A DNA stretch of 64,000 bases from Thioflexithrix psekupsensis. Its GTDB lineage: Bacteria > Pseudomonadota > Gammaproteobacteria > Beggiatoales > Beggiatoaceae. Positions within the stretch are counted from its first letter, which is position 1, and the number at the start of each line of letters is the position of its first letter. Location of the stretch: contig NZ_MSLT01000012.1 of NCBI RefSeq assembly GCF_002149925.1, positions 1,108,501 through 1,172,500 on the forward strand, written 5' to 3'. The notes beneath the pieces were generated by a model. It was not told the DNA's origin. It worked only from the letters and a program-made list of their open reading frames with translations, and did not search any database. The translations under genes and the position numbers were made by a program. Positions 1-9,167 of this stretch are shown piece by piece.

Positions 1-118
1 ATGGCACGCGCACCCGAATGCCCGCTTGTAACTGTGTTTCAGACGCATGGAGCGGCGGATGGTAATCAAATAATGGATTGAATAATGGCACGGGAATGGC
101 CACTTGAAGAATTGGCAT
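1..118 (-). CDS. priA: Primosomal protein N' PriA, N-terminal 39 residues (cut by window edge)
   Basis: Reading leftward from the ATG at 118, the frame stays open to the edge of the window. It begins MPILQVAIPVPLFNPLFDY and continues with AGIRVRVP. This matches the start of PriA, the replication-restart helicase, whose 3'-DNA-binding domain opens in E. coli with MPVAHVALPVPLPRTFDY and then GCRVRVPFG. The helicase and zinc-binding parts lie outside the window. It is 29 bp downstream of the coiled-coil gene on the same strand. No strong ribosome-binding site precedes the ATG, so it may be read from the upstream gene's transcript. The identification rests on 39 residues, but the N-terminal pattern is distinctive. 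Confidence 0.8.
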   Translation of the reverse strand, partial: MPILQVAIPVPLFNPLFDYHPPLHASETQLQAGIRVRVP

Positions 119-147
119 AGGCTTGTTTTTGCAGAGAATTTATATTT

Positions 148-1542
148 TTAATGCGAATCGGTTCGACGACGACGCGCCCGTTCAAAATCCAGCCATTGCC
201 GTTCTGTAGCGCGTTGTTGTTCGGTGCCGGGGCGACAGGTCGGTGGCGTGGGCGATAAGCCTTGTTGTTGTAATGCGCGAATGATTTGTTGTAAACGTCG
301 CTGGCGGGCGGTTTCGTCAATGGTTTGTTCAAAAAAGCCGATATTTAAATGCGCCGCTAAAGTATTTTCTCGACGGGTTTCAGGTTGAATAATCGTGACA
401 ATTTCATCCCCTTGATAATTGCGCAATTTAAGGTGCATTGCCCGACGATAATCTTCTTGGGCATAAGTGGCATCAATCACTTCCCATCCCGCATTGGCTA
501 AAGAATGGCTAATGATTTGTCCCATATTGTGACGTAATTGGGAGGCAATGAGAGCGGCTTGGGCATCGTGAGTTAATTGGGATAATTGTTGTTGCTGTTG
601 CTCTAATTGCGCAACCATATTTTTTAATTCTGCTAAGGGTAATTGTGAAGTGGAGAAATATTGAGTTAAATCATTTAATTTTTGTTCTAATTGGCTTAAT
701 TTTCCCTCTGTCCAATAGTCAATATCGGCTGCAATTAAAACTTCTTGTTGTCCCGAACGGATACGAAATTGGGCTTGTTTCTGCACATCAATTTTAGCGC
801 GTAATTGGTCTACATGATGTTGTATTAATCCCTGCCATGCCGTGTGGATAAACTGCCCTTGTTCTAATTCAAAAAAATGCTGTTGTGCGCGTAAATAGGC
901 TTCGTGACTGGTGGCTAAAGCCGCTTGATAATAGCCGCGTTGATAATATTGATCGCATTGGGTGAGGGTTTCATCTAAACTATTTAAAAAGCCCACGGGT
1001 TGATAATCTAACCCAGAATGGGCAGCTAATTGTAAGCCTAAACGACGCAGGCGATTTAACCATAATTCGGCTAAGGTATCTTCGGTTTGTCGCCGTTCTA
1101 ATTGGCTTTGATATAAACGACGATATTGTTGTTGAAAATGGCGTTGTTGTTCAGCTAATCGGCAGGTTAATTGTTGTTCAATTTGTTGTAAGCGATGGGC
1201 TTGTTGATTTACAGGATAAGTGGTTAAATCGGTTAATTGGGTTTGTTCTTGCTGCAATAATTCTTGCAGTGTTTGGCGTTGTTGCTGTTCTAAATTATCT
1301 AGGCTTTCTGTGGCGTGATTTGAGTGGGAATCTAATGGCGAATGATGGGACGAATTTTCTTGTAAATTATTTTCTTGTAATTGGGGCAAGTGGCGTTCTA
1401 AAAATTGGCGAAATCGCTGCGCCGATTCTGCCAAACGTTGGGCTAAATCAGACTCAAAATCATTCACCTGCTCACAATGAGCCAGTAAGCGTTGTCGTTT
1501 ATCGGCATTTAATTTAACGTAACTGTCTTTAATTCCGCTCAT
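148..1542 (-). CDS. Gln-rich coiled-coil protein of unknown function
   Basis: A 464-residue soluble protein with no signal peptide or membrane segment. It is very rich in Gln, Leu and Glu, with long heptad-like stretches (about residues 85-170 and 270-320) that suggest extended coiled coil. A more globular C-terminal part (about 330-410) contains the stretch GWEVIDATYAQEDYRRAMHL. It ends in a basic tail (RARRRR). A good ribosome-binding site (AAGGAAAG) precedes the ATG. It lies immediately upstream of priA on the same strand and diverges from the cyclase gene. I do not recognise a family. A structural or scaffold role is only a guess from composition. Confidence 0.75.
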   Translation of the reverse strand: MSGIKDSYVKLNADKRQRLLAHCEQVNDFESDLAQRLAESAQRFRQFLERHLPQLQENNLQENSSHHSPLDSHSNHATESLDNLEQQQRQTLQELLQQEQTQLTDLTTYPVNQQAHRLQQIEQQLTCRLAEQQRHFQQQYRRLYQSQLERRQTEDTLAELWLNRLRRLGLQLAAHSGLDYQPVGFLNSLDETLTQCDQYYQRGYYQAALATSHEAYLRAQQHFFELEQGQFIHTAWQGLIQHHVDQLRAKIDVQKQAQFRIRSGQQEVLIAADIDYWTEGKLSQLEQKLNDLTQYFSTSQLPLAELKNMVAQLEQQQQQLSQLTHDAQAALIASQLRHNMGQIISHSLANAGWEVIDATYAQEDYRRAMHLKLRNYQGDEIVTIIQPETRRENTLAAHLNIGFFEQTIDETARQRRLQQIIRALQQQGLSPTPPTCRPGTEQQRATERQWLDFERARRRRTDSH

Positions 1543-1653
1543 GTTGCTTTCCTTTTTTGCGGTATGATGTCATGAAAAAAAGCCTCTCGATTAGGGGCTA
1601 ACTTAACCGATATAATGGGGTTTTGTCAATTTCTACTGATAGGAGAATGATTA

Positions 1654-3906
1654 ATGTCTGTTTTATGGTTACAATTGCGTCGTTATTTGATGCGTTGGTT
1701 TTTGGGCAGTAGTATTATTGTTTTTTTTATGTTGCATGTCATGTCGCCGCCATCGTCTTTATTTTCATGGCAATTTATTCATAATTTGGAACGGGATTTA
1801 TATGATTTACGGTTAAATGTGGCGGCTGCTTCTGTTGTGGATGATCGCGTTATTATTGTGGATATTGATGAGAAAAGTTTAGCAGAAATTGGACGTTGGC
1901 CGTGGAATCGACAAATTTTATCTCAATTGGTGGATCGTTTATTTATTGATTATGAAATTGATTTGTTAGGATTAGATATTGCTTTTCCAGAAGCAGATAA
2001 TAGTTCTGGTTGGTCGCAATTGGAGGTATTAGCCAATACTTTATTGAAAGATCAAGATGGTTTTTTAGCGCAATTACCAGAGATTAAAAAGCAATTAGAT
2101 TATGATCAACAATTCGCAGATAGTTTGCATCATCGGCGAGTGGTATTAGGGTTTTCTTTTGCCACTTTAGAATCGCGTATGGAAAATGTGCAAGCAGGCT
2201 TATTGCCTGAACCTTTATTAACTGCGGAGGAAGTGCGTTTATTACCGTTAAAATATGAATCGGCTAATGGTTATATTGCGAATTTGCCGTTATTGCAAGC
2301 CAATGCGTTGGGCGCGGGACATTTTAATGTCAGTCCTGATGTGGATGGCGTGGTGCGGCGCGTTCCCATGTTGCAAGCCTATCAAGGTGATTTATATGAA
2401 TCATTAAGTTTGGCGATGGCACGAGTTATTTTAGGAGAACCCACAATTGAATTGGGTTTAGAAAAAGGATCGGGCGGTTATCATCGTTTAGAATTCTTAC
2501 AATTGGGTGCAAGAAAAATTCCTGTCGATGCTTATTTGCGGACATTAATTCCTTTTCGTGGCCCACAAGGCAGTTTTCCTTATCTTTCTGCCAGTGATGT
2601 GTTAAAACAACGGGTATCTGATCCCCAATTATTAAAAGATAAAATCGTGTTATTAGGCACGACCGCACAAGGTTTATTGGATTTGAGAACCACGCCTGTG
2701 GCCACGGTTTATCCTGGGGTGGAAATTCATGCGAATTTGTTAGCGGGTATTTTAGATCATCAATTGATGGATCAACCCGCTTATATTGTGGGAATGGAAT
2801 GGATTATTTTGGTGTTATCGGGTGTGTTATTGTTATTTTTATTGTCTTTGCTTTCACCATTGTGGGCAACGGTAAATACGGTTTTATTGGTAACAGGTAT
2901 TGTGTGGTTTAATGTAATGGTCTGGGAACAGCTTAATTTAGTCTTGCCTTTGGCGGCCACTTTATTAATGATCCTTAGTTTATTTTTATTTTCTATGTCC
3001 TATGGTTATTTTATTGAATCCAGTCATAAACGGGCAATGGCGCATTTATTTGGGCAGTATGTTCCACCTGAATTGGTCGATGAAATGAGCCGCGATCCCA
3101 GTTCTTTTAATATGCGCGGAGAAAATCGGGATATGACGGTGTTATTTTCTGATGTGCGCGGATTTACGACCATTTCGGAAGGATTAGAGCCACAAGAATT
3201 GTCTGAATTAATGAATGAATTTTTAACGCCAATGACGCGCATTATTCATGAACAACGCGGCACAATTGATAAATATATGGGTGATGCCATTATGGCATTT
3301 TGGGGCGCACCATTAAGAGATGAAAAACATGCGCGTCATGCTTTAGATGCGGCAATGGGAATGGTGCAAACTTTAGAAGCAATGCAACCGCAATTTAAAG
3401 CCCGCGGCTGGCCAGAAATTAAAGTGGGTGTGGGTTTAAATTCGGGTCCAATGAATGTGGGCAATATGGGTTCACAATTTCGGATTGCTTATACGGTGAT
3501 GGGTGATGCGGTTAATCTTGGATCGCGTTTAGAAGGCTTAACCAAGCAATATGGCGTGCAGATTATTGCCAGTGAAACCACGGTCGCGGCGGTGCCTGAA
3601 TATGCGTTTAGAGAATTGGATCGGGTGCGGGTTAAAGGTAAAGATTTACCTGTGGTGATTTATGAGCCATTAGGCGCACGGGATCATTTAACGGAGTCTG
3701 TTATTTCCGAGTTAGTTTTATATGAAACCGCATTAACGCATTATCGAGAACAGCATTGGGAATTAGCACGGCAATTACTGTTACAATTACGCGAACAATC
3801 TCCAGAGCGTTTATTGTATAGTATTTATTTAGAACGTATTGATTATTTCAGTCATAATCCCCCCGGTGAGGATTGGGATGGGGTTTATACGTTTACGACT
3901 AAGTAG
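1654..3906 (+). CDS. CHASE2-domain class III adenylate/guanylate cyclase
   Basis: A 750-residue membrane-bound signalling enzyme predicted to make cAMP (or cGMP) in response to an extracytoplasmic signal. After an N-terminal membrane anchor (about 14-30) comes a CHASE2 sensor domain (about 45-350), recognisable by VDIDEKSLAEIGRWPWNR and by LLGTTAQGLLDLRTTP with YPGVEIHAN. Three hydrophobic segments follow at about 375-460. The C-terminal cyclase domain has the metal-binding aspartates D500 (FSDVRGFT) and D544 (YMGDAIMAFWG), K540 next to them, and AYTVMGDAVNLGSRLE for transition-state binding. Thr in place of Asp in that last motif is typical of class IIIb cyclases, and K540 favours ATP. A clear ribosome-binding site (AGGAGA) precedes the ATG. 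Confidence 0.92.
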   Translation: MSVLWLQLRRYLMRWFLGSSIIVFFMLHVMSPPSSLFSWQFIHNLERDLYDLRLNVAAASVVDDRVIIVDIDEKSLAEIGRWPWNRQILSQLVDRLFIDYEIDLLGLDIAFPEADNSSGWSQLEVLANTLLKDQDGFLAQLPEIKKQLDYDQQFADSLHHRRVVLGFSFATLESRMENVQAGLLPEPLLTAEEVRLLPLKYESANGYIANLPLLQANALGAGHFNVSPDVDGVVRRVPMLQAYQGDLYESLSLAMARVILGEPTIELGLEKGSGGYHRLEFLQLGARKIPVDAYLRTLIPFRGPQGSFPYLSASDVLKQRVSDPQLLKDKIVLLGTTAQGLLDLRTTPVATVYPGVEIHANLLAGILDHQLMDQPAYIVGMEWIILVLSGVLLLFLLSLLSPLWATVNTVLLVTGIVWFNVMVWEQLNLVLPLAATLLMILSLFLFSMSYGYFIESSHKRAMAHLFGQYVPPELVDEMSRDPSSFNMRGENRDMTVLFSDVRGFTTISEGLEPQELSELMNEFLTPMTRIIHEQRGTIDKYMGDAIMAFWGAPLRDEKHARHALDAAMGMVQTLEAMQPQFKARGWPEIKVGVGLNSGPMNVGNMGSQFRIAYTVMGDAVNLGSRLEGLTKQYGVQIIASETTVAAVPEYAFRELDRVRVKGKDLPVVIYEPLGARDHLTESVISELVLYETALTHYREQHWELARQLLLQLREQSPERLLYSIYLERIDYFSHNPPGEDWDGVYTFTTK

Positions 3907-3910
3907 GTGG

Positions 3911-3948
3911 CTGAGTGTTACATGACGGAATGGTTGCGTAACACTTAG
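3911..3948 (+). terminator. Hairpin just after the cyclase gene
   Basis: An inverted repeat with arms AGTGTTAC and GTAACACT (3914-3921 and 3938-3945), extended by two more pairs across one mismatch. It sits 5 bp after the stop codon of the cyclase. The loop is long (16 nt) and there is no T-run, so it is either a weak terminator or a transcript-stabilising 3' hairpin. Confidence 0.4.
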
Positions 3949-3966
3949 TATTGGGAATCAGCACTA

Positions 3967-5097
3967 TACCAAAATTATGTGAGATATAAAAACAAATTAA
4001 GTTTTAATATCTACCTAGATATTAGGTATAAGATACTGTTTAATTTTATTAAACTTAAACACTTTACCTGACAAAAAGGTCTCAAACATACTAGTGACTT
4101 CTTTAAAGCTTGATAGGCGATGAAAATTCTTTCTGACCCAATTCTTACCTTGAAGCCAAATATCCTCGACTGGATTTTGCTCTGGGGCATTAGGTGCAAA
4201 TCTTAATAAACGAACTTTCCATTCTGATTCTGGAAGTCCCCCATTTAATTTCTCTAAATAAGTTCTTAAACCTTCAGAACGATGATAACTTGCACCATCC
4301 CAAATAATCACATGACGGGCTTCTTTATATCTGTAAATGAGCCAGTTAATAAAGTCTATCGTATATTTTGTATCAGCTTTCTTTGCCCTATCTAAAATAA
4401 ATTCTCCCGTATAAATATTCACCGCTCCATACCACGTTTGAGAAGTGCGATAATTACTCATCTTTATTGACGTTCTTTCTCCTTTTTTCGACCAAACATA
4501 ACCACAAATATCTCCCCACAACTGATGGCTTTCGTCTTGCATCCAGTACATTACCTCTCCACTTTCTATCTGTTCACGCTCCTTATCTATTAAATCCTTA
4601 ATCTCTTTTTTTTTAGCTTCCACTTTTACCTCATCTTTTGCCGAATTCTCTTTGTGTGTCTTCTTATAACTTAAATTCGCTTCTTCTAATAATTTAGTAT
4701 AAGAAGTATTTGAAGAATAGAAAACATCATACTCCTCTTTTAAGTATCTCTTTAGTTCCTCTATTGTTATTGTCTTCTTTTCTTGTATCCAATTAATCAC
4801 ATCTTCTCGTTCACGCGGCTTTAAATACCCTGGTGAGCCTTTATACGCTAACTTTAATCCTTCAACCCCTGACGCTAAATAAATGGCTTTCCATTTATCC
4901 ACAAATTGCACACTGACACAACACGCTAAAGCCGCTTCCGCACGCACAAAACCAAGCAAAGACATTCTTACTGCCATCGCTCGCTTCACTTCTCTCGCTT
5001 CACCTGTTGACATTAATTCTTCTAAATCTTCATATCTTTTGTTCATTATTCTCTCCTATTTGAAAAGTATTATTATACGACTCTGAAAAAATTGGTA
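3967..5097 (-). mobile_element. IS630-family insertion sequence, copy 1 (1131 bp)
   Basis: The element runs from TACCAAAATTATGTGAG at the left to CTCTGAAAAAATTGGTA at the right, so both ends start TACCAA when read inward. It is flanked by TA on each side (3965-3966 and 5098-5099), the target duplication known for IS630/Tc1-mariner elements. It carries one transposase gene reading leftward. The same 1131-bp element occurs in the opposite orientation at 7559-8689 with only a few silent differences, so at least one transposition is recent. This copy sits between genes and breaks nothing visible. Confidence 0.92.
4015..5046 (-). CDS. IS630-family transposase (copy 1)
   Basis: A 343-residue DDE transposase in a single uninterrupted frame. 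The N-terminal half is a helix-turn-helix of the IS630 type (about residues 15-115, with MAVRMSLLGFVRAEAALACC). The catalytic half shows the three acidic residues in context: MQDESHQLWGD, then VIIWDGASYH, then NPVEDIWLQGKNW. A GGAGAG ribosome-binding site precedes the ATG. The protein is residue-for-residue identical to the copy at 7610-8641, which argues that both are functional or only recently duplicated. Confidence 0.95.
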   Translation of the reverse strand: MNKRYEDLEELMSTGEAREVKRAMAVRMSLLGFVRAEAALACCVSVQFVDKWKAIYLASGVEGLKLAYKGSPGYLKPREREDVINWIQEKKTITIEELKRYLKEEYDVFYSSNTSYTKLLEEANLSYKKTHKENSAKDEVKVEAKKKEIKDLIDKEREQIESGEVMYWMQDESHQLWGDICGYVWSKKGERTSIKMSNYRTSQTWYGAVNIYTGEFILDRAKKADTKYTIDFINWLIYRYKEARHVIIWDGASYHRSEGLRTYLEKLNGGLPESEWKVRLLRFAPNAPEQNPVEDIWLQGKNWVRKNFHRLSSFKEVTSMFETFLSGKVFKFNKIKQYLIPNI

Positions 5098-5322
5098 TAT
5101 ATTCTTTAATTTGCTCATTAAAAAATTTTAATTGAGGTAAAAATTAATGATTAATTATCCCTATTAAATCTCTTGTAAGAATAAATTTTTCTGCCTATAC
5201 TTAAAATATAACGTATTTCTTTAAATCAGATTTTCCTGTTTTCTAAACCGCAATCCATCTACCAATGGATTAGCCAACGCAAGAGCTGGTTCTTGCTGTA
5301 TTTATCAAACTGGGGAATGATC

Positions 5323-6516
5323 ATGAAAATTTACAGGTTAAAGGAACATCAAAATGTATTGATAAGCGTTGTTATGATTCTAGGTTTGATGGTGTTGTTG
5401 CTGCCACGCGAACTCAAGGCAGATATGGAATCGCTCCTGTCTCAGGCGCAGGAGCATTTAAACCACGCTGCGACAGAACGCCGAGATTTAAGCGGCCGTT
5501 CGTGGAGTCATGTTTTTACGGTCACGGCTGCGTTTAATGAGGGCAACACCTGTGACACAACGCCGCGTCCTCCGCTACCTTCAAGATCAGCCACGTTAGG
5601 AACAGCAGGTTTGGTGAAAATAACCCACTATGCCACGCCGGGCAAGCAAGGCGATTACCATGTCAGAGGACAGTGGGATTACTGGCGAGACCCTTTCTAT
5701 TATTTTGGGAATTGTTCAGGCTGCATGAGAAAATGGTATGTCACACTTCCCGACCCCAATCCCACCCAGTCTGAAAGATTATCCATGATCATCTATGAGA
5801 TCGGTGAAGAACAAGCGCAATATCCACTTGAACTTCAAATTAAACAGACCGCTGACCTGATCATGGGCGCATCTTGTGGGCCATTGCTGGCTGGAATCAA
5901 TGTGGTTTCTGTCGAATTTTCTCCACACAATCCGCAAGCCACTCAAAGCGGTCAATGTACGGCTTGTACCTCAGAAACAGAACAGAAATTAGTTCACAAC
6001 TGGAATACCTCTAGTTGTGGTTTGACCAATACGGTACGATTTAATTTAGAAAAACCCTCAATAGTCAATACCATAGGCGTTTGGTATAACACCAGAGAAG
6101 GCGGGGCTTCGCTCAGTTACCAATTGTCGGGGCCAGTTTCTATGCAGGGAACAACCCAAAATGAAGGCTGCGATCCCTATCAAAGTCAATGGTGTGAAGG
6201 CGTATTCGATGTGCGTCGTTCATTCCCCGCAGGTGATTACGTATTAACCACAACGGCATCTGCGATATGTCAGAATTCAGGATCAGCAGGGAATGGATTT
6301 ATTACCGTGAAAGGTTGTCATGGGGCTTGTCCGGAGGGAATACTCGGTGCAGAAGATTGCAAAGCCAAATACAATCCCGTGTTATCACGAGTTATTATAC
6401 CTTGTCTTGATGTTCCCGATGGTTCTGGCAATGTCGGCACTTATTATCTGGAAATGCAACAACAACCCGGGACTTTGAGTTTTGAGTTAGACCTTGCTAG
6501 TATTCGTTTCCGTTAA
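5323..6516 (+). CDS. Secreted Cys-rich protein of unknown function
   Basis: A 397-residue protein with a classical signal peptide: basic N-terminus, hydrophobic core VLISVVMILGLMVLLL, and probable cleavage after RELKA near residue 33. The mature part has a short helical start, then a Gly/Thr/Ser-rich, probably beta-rich body. Cysteines occur in close pairs (NCSGCMRKW, QCTACTSE, GCDPYQSQWCEG, GCHGACPEG), suggesting disulphides in the periplasm or outside the cell. I chose the ATG at 5323 because GGGGA lies just upstream and it starts the signal peptide cleanly. In-frame starts exist at 5293 (TTG) and 5317. It stands alone between the two IS630 copies. No known family is recognised. Confidence 0.7.
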   Translation: MKIYRLKEHQNVLISVVMILGLMVLLLPRELKADMESLLSQAQEHLNHAATERRDLSGRSWSHVFTVTAAFNEGNTCDTTPRPPLPSRSATLGTAGLVKITHYATPGKQGDYHVRGQWDYWRDPFYYFGNCSGCMRKWYVTLPDPNPTQSERLSMIIYEIGEEQAQYPLELQIKQTADLIMGASCGPLLAGINVVSVEFSPHNPQATQSGQCTACTSETEQKLVHNWNTSSCGLTNTVRFNLEKPSIVNTIGVWYNTREGGASLSYQLSGPVSMQGTTQNEGCDPYQSQWCEGVFDVRRSFPAGDYVLTTTASAICQNSGSAGNGFITVKGCHGACPEGILGAEDCKAKYNPVLSRVIIPCLDVPDGSGNVGTYYLEMQQQPGTLSFELDLASIRFR

Positions 6517-6611
6517 GATTTTTAGCCAACGAGGGATCGCGCCCATAAGACACGCTTACAATTGGATATAGGATATTTTGTTTGTAGGGACTTGTGGGCG
6601 TGGCGCGTTAT

Positions 6612-6657
6612 CTCGTTCCCACAAGTTTGTGGGAATGCCGTTCCGACGTGCCACGTC
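6612..6657. repeat. REP-like double palindrome
   Basis: Two adjacent palindromes: TTCCCACAA-GT-TTGTGGGAA (6616-6635, perfect 9-bp arms) and GACGT-GCC-ACGTC (6645-6657). The frame CGTTCCCAC...GTGGGAATGCCGTTCCG resembles the common intergenic REP family of gammaproteobacteria built on GTTCCCACGC/GCGTGGGAA. The element ends exactly where similarity to the antitoxin gene begins, so it marks the break point of the truncated toxin-antitoxin copy. Confidence 0.6.
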
Positions 6658-6880
6658 ATTATTCAAGATACTGAAGAAACACAAGATGAAACGGAGTTTT
6701 TGTTACGCCATTCTGATAATCGAGCGAAATTATTAACCGGACTCAATAGTCAAGATTGGGTTGAAGTCGATCTGGCAACGATAGAAAAAAATGCAAATTC
6801 TCTTTGAAGTCAAGGCGTTTGAAGAATATAATGATTGGGTGCGCATGGATAAGATGGTCAAAGTAAACAAAAATTTTTAA
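6658..6880 (+). pseudogene. Truncated YefM-like antitoxin and YoeB-like toxin fragment
   Basis: Bases 6658-6807 are almost identical to the 3' two-thirds of the intact antitoxin gene at 10346-10588 and end at the same stop. The first ~30 codons are missing and replaced by the REP-like repeat. The toxin start at 6791 overlaps the antitoxin end as in the intact copy and encodes MQILFEVKAFEEYNDWVRMDK. It then leaves the toxin sequence near 6854 and stops at 6880. A matching internal toxin fragment reappears at 10198-10261, so this looks like one half of a toxin-antitoxin copy that has been split apart. Confidence 0.8.
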
Positions 6881-7558
6881 CCTCTAAGGAATAATCATAT
6901 GTTAATTAAAAAATTACACGTTGAAAAATTTTTAAGTCTTAAAGATATTACTGTAAGCTTTAAGCGTTTGACCATTATTGTGGGTGCAAATGCGAGCGGT
7001 AAAACTAATGTTTTAAGTGCCTTAGAATTATTAAATAAGTTAATGTTAAGTGAGGGGTTGCCTTCAGAAGAATACATAAACAGACAGCTTTGGGCGGGAT
7101 GTAATAATTCAGAAAAACATTTACAATTTGAAATTGAAGCAGAAATTGAAGGTAATAAGATGGAATATATATTATCTTTGCAAGCTGCTAATAAAAGAAT
7201 ATATCTTGAACAGTTTTTCATAGAAGATCAAAAAATAATTGATATAAAAGAAAACAGTGGTATTGTTTTTGATGAAAAAGGGGGTAATAAAACCAGTTAT
7301 AGTGATGAGAAAATGGCTTTAAGATCGGCTGGTTCCTATGGCGAAAAACCTATTACTAGAAAATTTTCTGAATTTCTTAAAGACTTTAAATTTTATAATT
7401 TTATGCCTGAGATAATTAGAAGTGACAGTATGGCTTCTATAATGGGTAAAAAAAGTCCTTTACCTTCTATTTTAGATGATGATGGTTCTGTTTTACGCGG
7501 AATTTTGCTTAATTGGCATGAAAACTACAAAGGTAAATTTGAATCCGTAAGTGAGCTA

Positions 7559-8689
7559 TACCAATTTTTTCAGAGTCGTATAATAATACTTTTCAAATAG
7601 GAGAGAATAATGAACAAAAGATATGAAGATTTAGAAGAGTTAATGTCAACAGGTGAGGCGAGAGAAGTGAAGCGAGCGATGGCAGTAAGAATGTCTTTGC
7701 TTGGTTTTGTGCGTGCGGAAGCGGCTTTAGCGTGTTGTGTCAGTGTGCAATTTGTGGATAAATGGAAAGCCATTTATTTAGCGTCAGGGGTTGAAGGATT
7801 AAAGTTAGCGTATAAAGGCTCACCAGGGTATTTAAAGCCGCGTGAACGAGAAGATGTGATTAATTGGATACAAGAAAAGAAGACAATAACAATAGAGGAA
7901 CTAAAGAGATACTTAAAAGAGGAGTATGATGTTTTCTATTCTTCAAATACTTCTTATACTAAATTATTAGAAGAAGCGAATTTAAGTTATAAGAAGACAC
8001 ACAAAGAGAATTCGGCAAAAGATGAGGTAAAAGTAGAAGCTAAAAAAAAAGAGATTAAGGATTTAATAGATAAGGAGCGTGAACAGATAGAAAGTGGAGA
8101 GGTAATGTACTGGATGCAAGACGAAAGCCATCAGTTGTGGGGAGATATTTGTGGTTATGTTTGGTCGAAAAAAGGAGAAAGAACGTCAATAAAGATGAGT
8201 AATTATCGCACTTCTCAAACGTGGTATGGAGCGGTGAATATTTATACGGGAGAATTTATTTTAGATAGGGCAAAGAAAGCTGATACAAAATATACGATAG
8301 ACTTTATTAACTGGCTCATTTACAGATATAAAGAAGCCCGTCATGTGATTATTTGGGATGGTGCAAGTTATCATCGTTCTGAAGGTTTAAGAACTTATTT
8401 AGAGAAATTAAATGGGGGACTTCCAGAATCAGAATGGAAAGTTCGTTTATTAAGATTTGCGCCCAATGCCCCAGAGCAAAATCCAGTCGAGGATATTTGG
8501 CTTCAAGGTAAGAATTGGGTCAGAAAGAATTTTCACCGTCTATCAAGCTTTAAAGAAGTCACTAGTATGTTTGAGACCTTTTTGTCAGGTAAAGTGTTTA
8601 AGTTTAATAAAATTAAACAGTATCTTATACCTAATATCTAGGTAGATATTAAAACTTAATTTGTTTTTATATCTCACATAATTTTGGTA
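7559..8689 (+). mobile_element. IS630-family insertion sequence, copy 2 (1131 bp)
   Basis: Same length and ends as copy 1 but in the opposite orientation. It begins TACCAATTTTTTCAGAG and ends CACATAATTTTGGTA, flanked by TA at 7557-7558 and 8690-8691. It is inserted inside the ATPase gene. Silent differences from copy 1 are visible, for example in the codons of FAPNA and FHRLS. Confidence 0.93.
7610..8641 (+). CDS. IS630-family transposase (copy 2)
   Basis: A 343-residue DDE transposase identical in protein sequence to the one at 4015-5046: N-terminal helix-turn-helix, then catalytic motifs MQDESHQ, IIWDGASYH and PVEDIWLQ. It has its own ribosome-binding site (GGAGAG) and reads in the same direction as the ATPase gene it interrupts. 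Because it is intact, it can plausibly act on itself, on copy 1 and on the short non-autonomous element at 9504-9694 that shares its end sequence. Confidence 0.95.
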   Translation: MNKRYEDLEELMSTGEAREVKRAMAVRMSLLGFVRAEAALACCVSVQFVDKWKAIYLASGVEGLKLAYKGSPGYLKPREREDVINWIQEKKTITIEELKRYLKEEYDVFYSSNTSYTKLLEEANLSYKKTHKENSAKDEVKVEAKKKEIKDLIDKEREQIESGEVMYWMQDESHQLWGDICGYVWSKKGERTSIKMSNYRTSQTWYGAVNIYTGEFILDRAKKADTKYTIDFINWLIYRYKEARHVIIWDGASYHRSEGLRTYLEKLNGGLPESEWKVRLLRFAPNAPEQNPVEDIWLQGKNWVRKNFHRLSSFKEVTSMFETFLSGKVFKFNKIKQYLIPNI

Positions 8690-9167
8690 TATTAGAAAGT
8701 GTGTTGCATTGTAAGCTTGAACGTTTGCCAAGTAATGAAGAGGTTGGGTTACAAGAGGGTTATGAAAAACTAATTCCACTAAAAAGAGCTTCTGACGGTA
8801 CTTTAAGACTACTGGCTTATTATACCTTATTAAACCAAGATGAATTACCTAAGTTAGTTGCTATTGAAGAACCAGAGCGTAATTTACATCCCGCTGCATT
8901 AGAGGGAGTTGCAAATTTATTACAAAAACTCTCCCGACGCACCCAAGTTGTTATTACTACCCATAGCTCACAGTTACTAGATGCGCTTACCCTTAATGCT
9001 GAAGACTTAGATCAAGATATTGAAGTTGTTTTATTACAAAATAAAAAAGGAGAAGGGACAACTGTGCTTGATTTGAATCAAGCAAGAGAAAAACAACCCG
9101 CTTTTCAAGGTTGGATAGAAGATTTTGGTATTGGCAGCGCAATATTTGACAGCAAGTTGATTTAATT

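Larger units (their letters stand above)
6899..9165 (+). pseudogene. AAA_21-type ATPase gene interrupted by IS630 copy 2
   Basis: The 5' part (6899-7558) encodes a RecF/SMC-like N-terminus, MLIKKLHVEKFLSLKDITV, with Walker A GANASGKTN at about residues 28-36. The 3' part (8692-9165) carries a signature-like segment (RASDGTLRLLAYY), Walker B LVAIEEPERNLHP and the H-loop VITTHSSQLLD. Removing the 1131-bp element and one TA joins SEL to LESVLHCKLERL in frame and gives a 377-residue ATPase, normal for this overcoming-lysogenization-like group. The ATG at 6899 has a good ribosome-binding site (TAAGGAA). The gene is followed 2 bp later by a TOPRIM-like partner, a pairing typical of two-gene anti-phage systems. 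With the IS present, only a truncated N-terminal peptide can be made. Confidence 0.85.

Noticed and set aside
66..332. 88-residue minus-strand open frame
   Set aside because: It overlaps the end of the coiled-coil gene and the priA start in another frame; the priA frame from 118 explains this stretch.
4883..5086. 67-residue open frame on the opposite strand of the transposase gene
   Set aside because: Identical shadow occurs in both IS copies and follows transposase codons; not a second IS gene.
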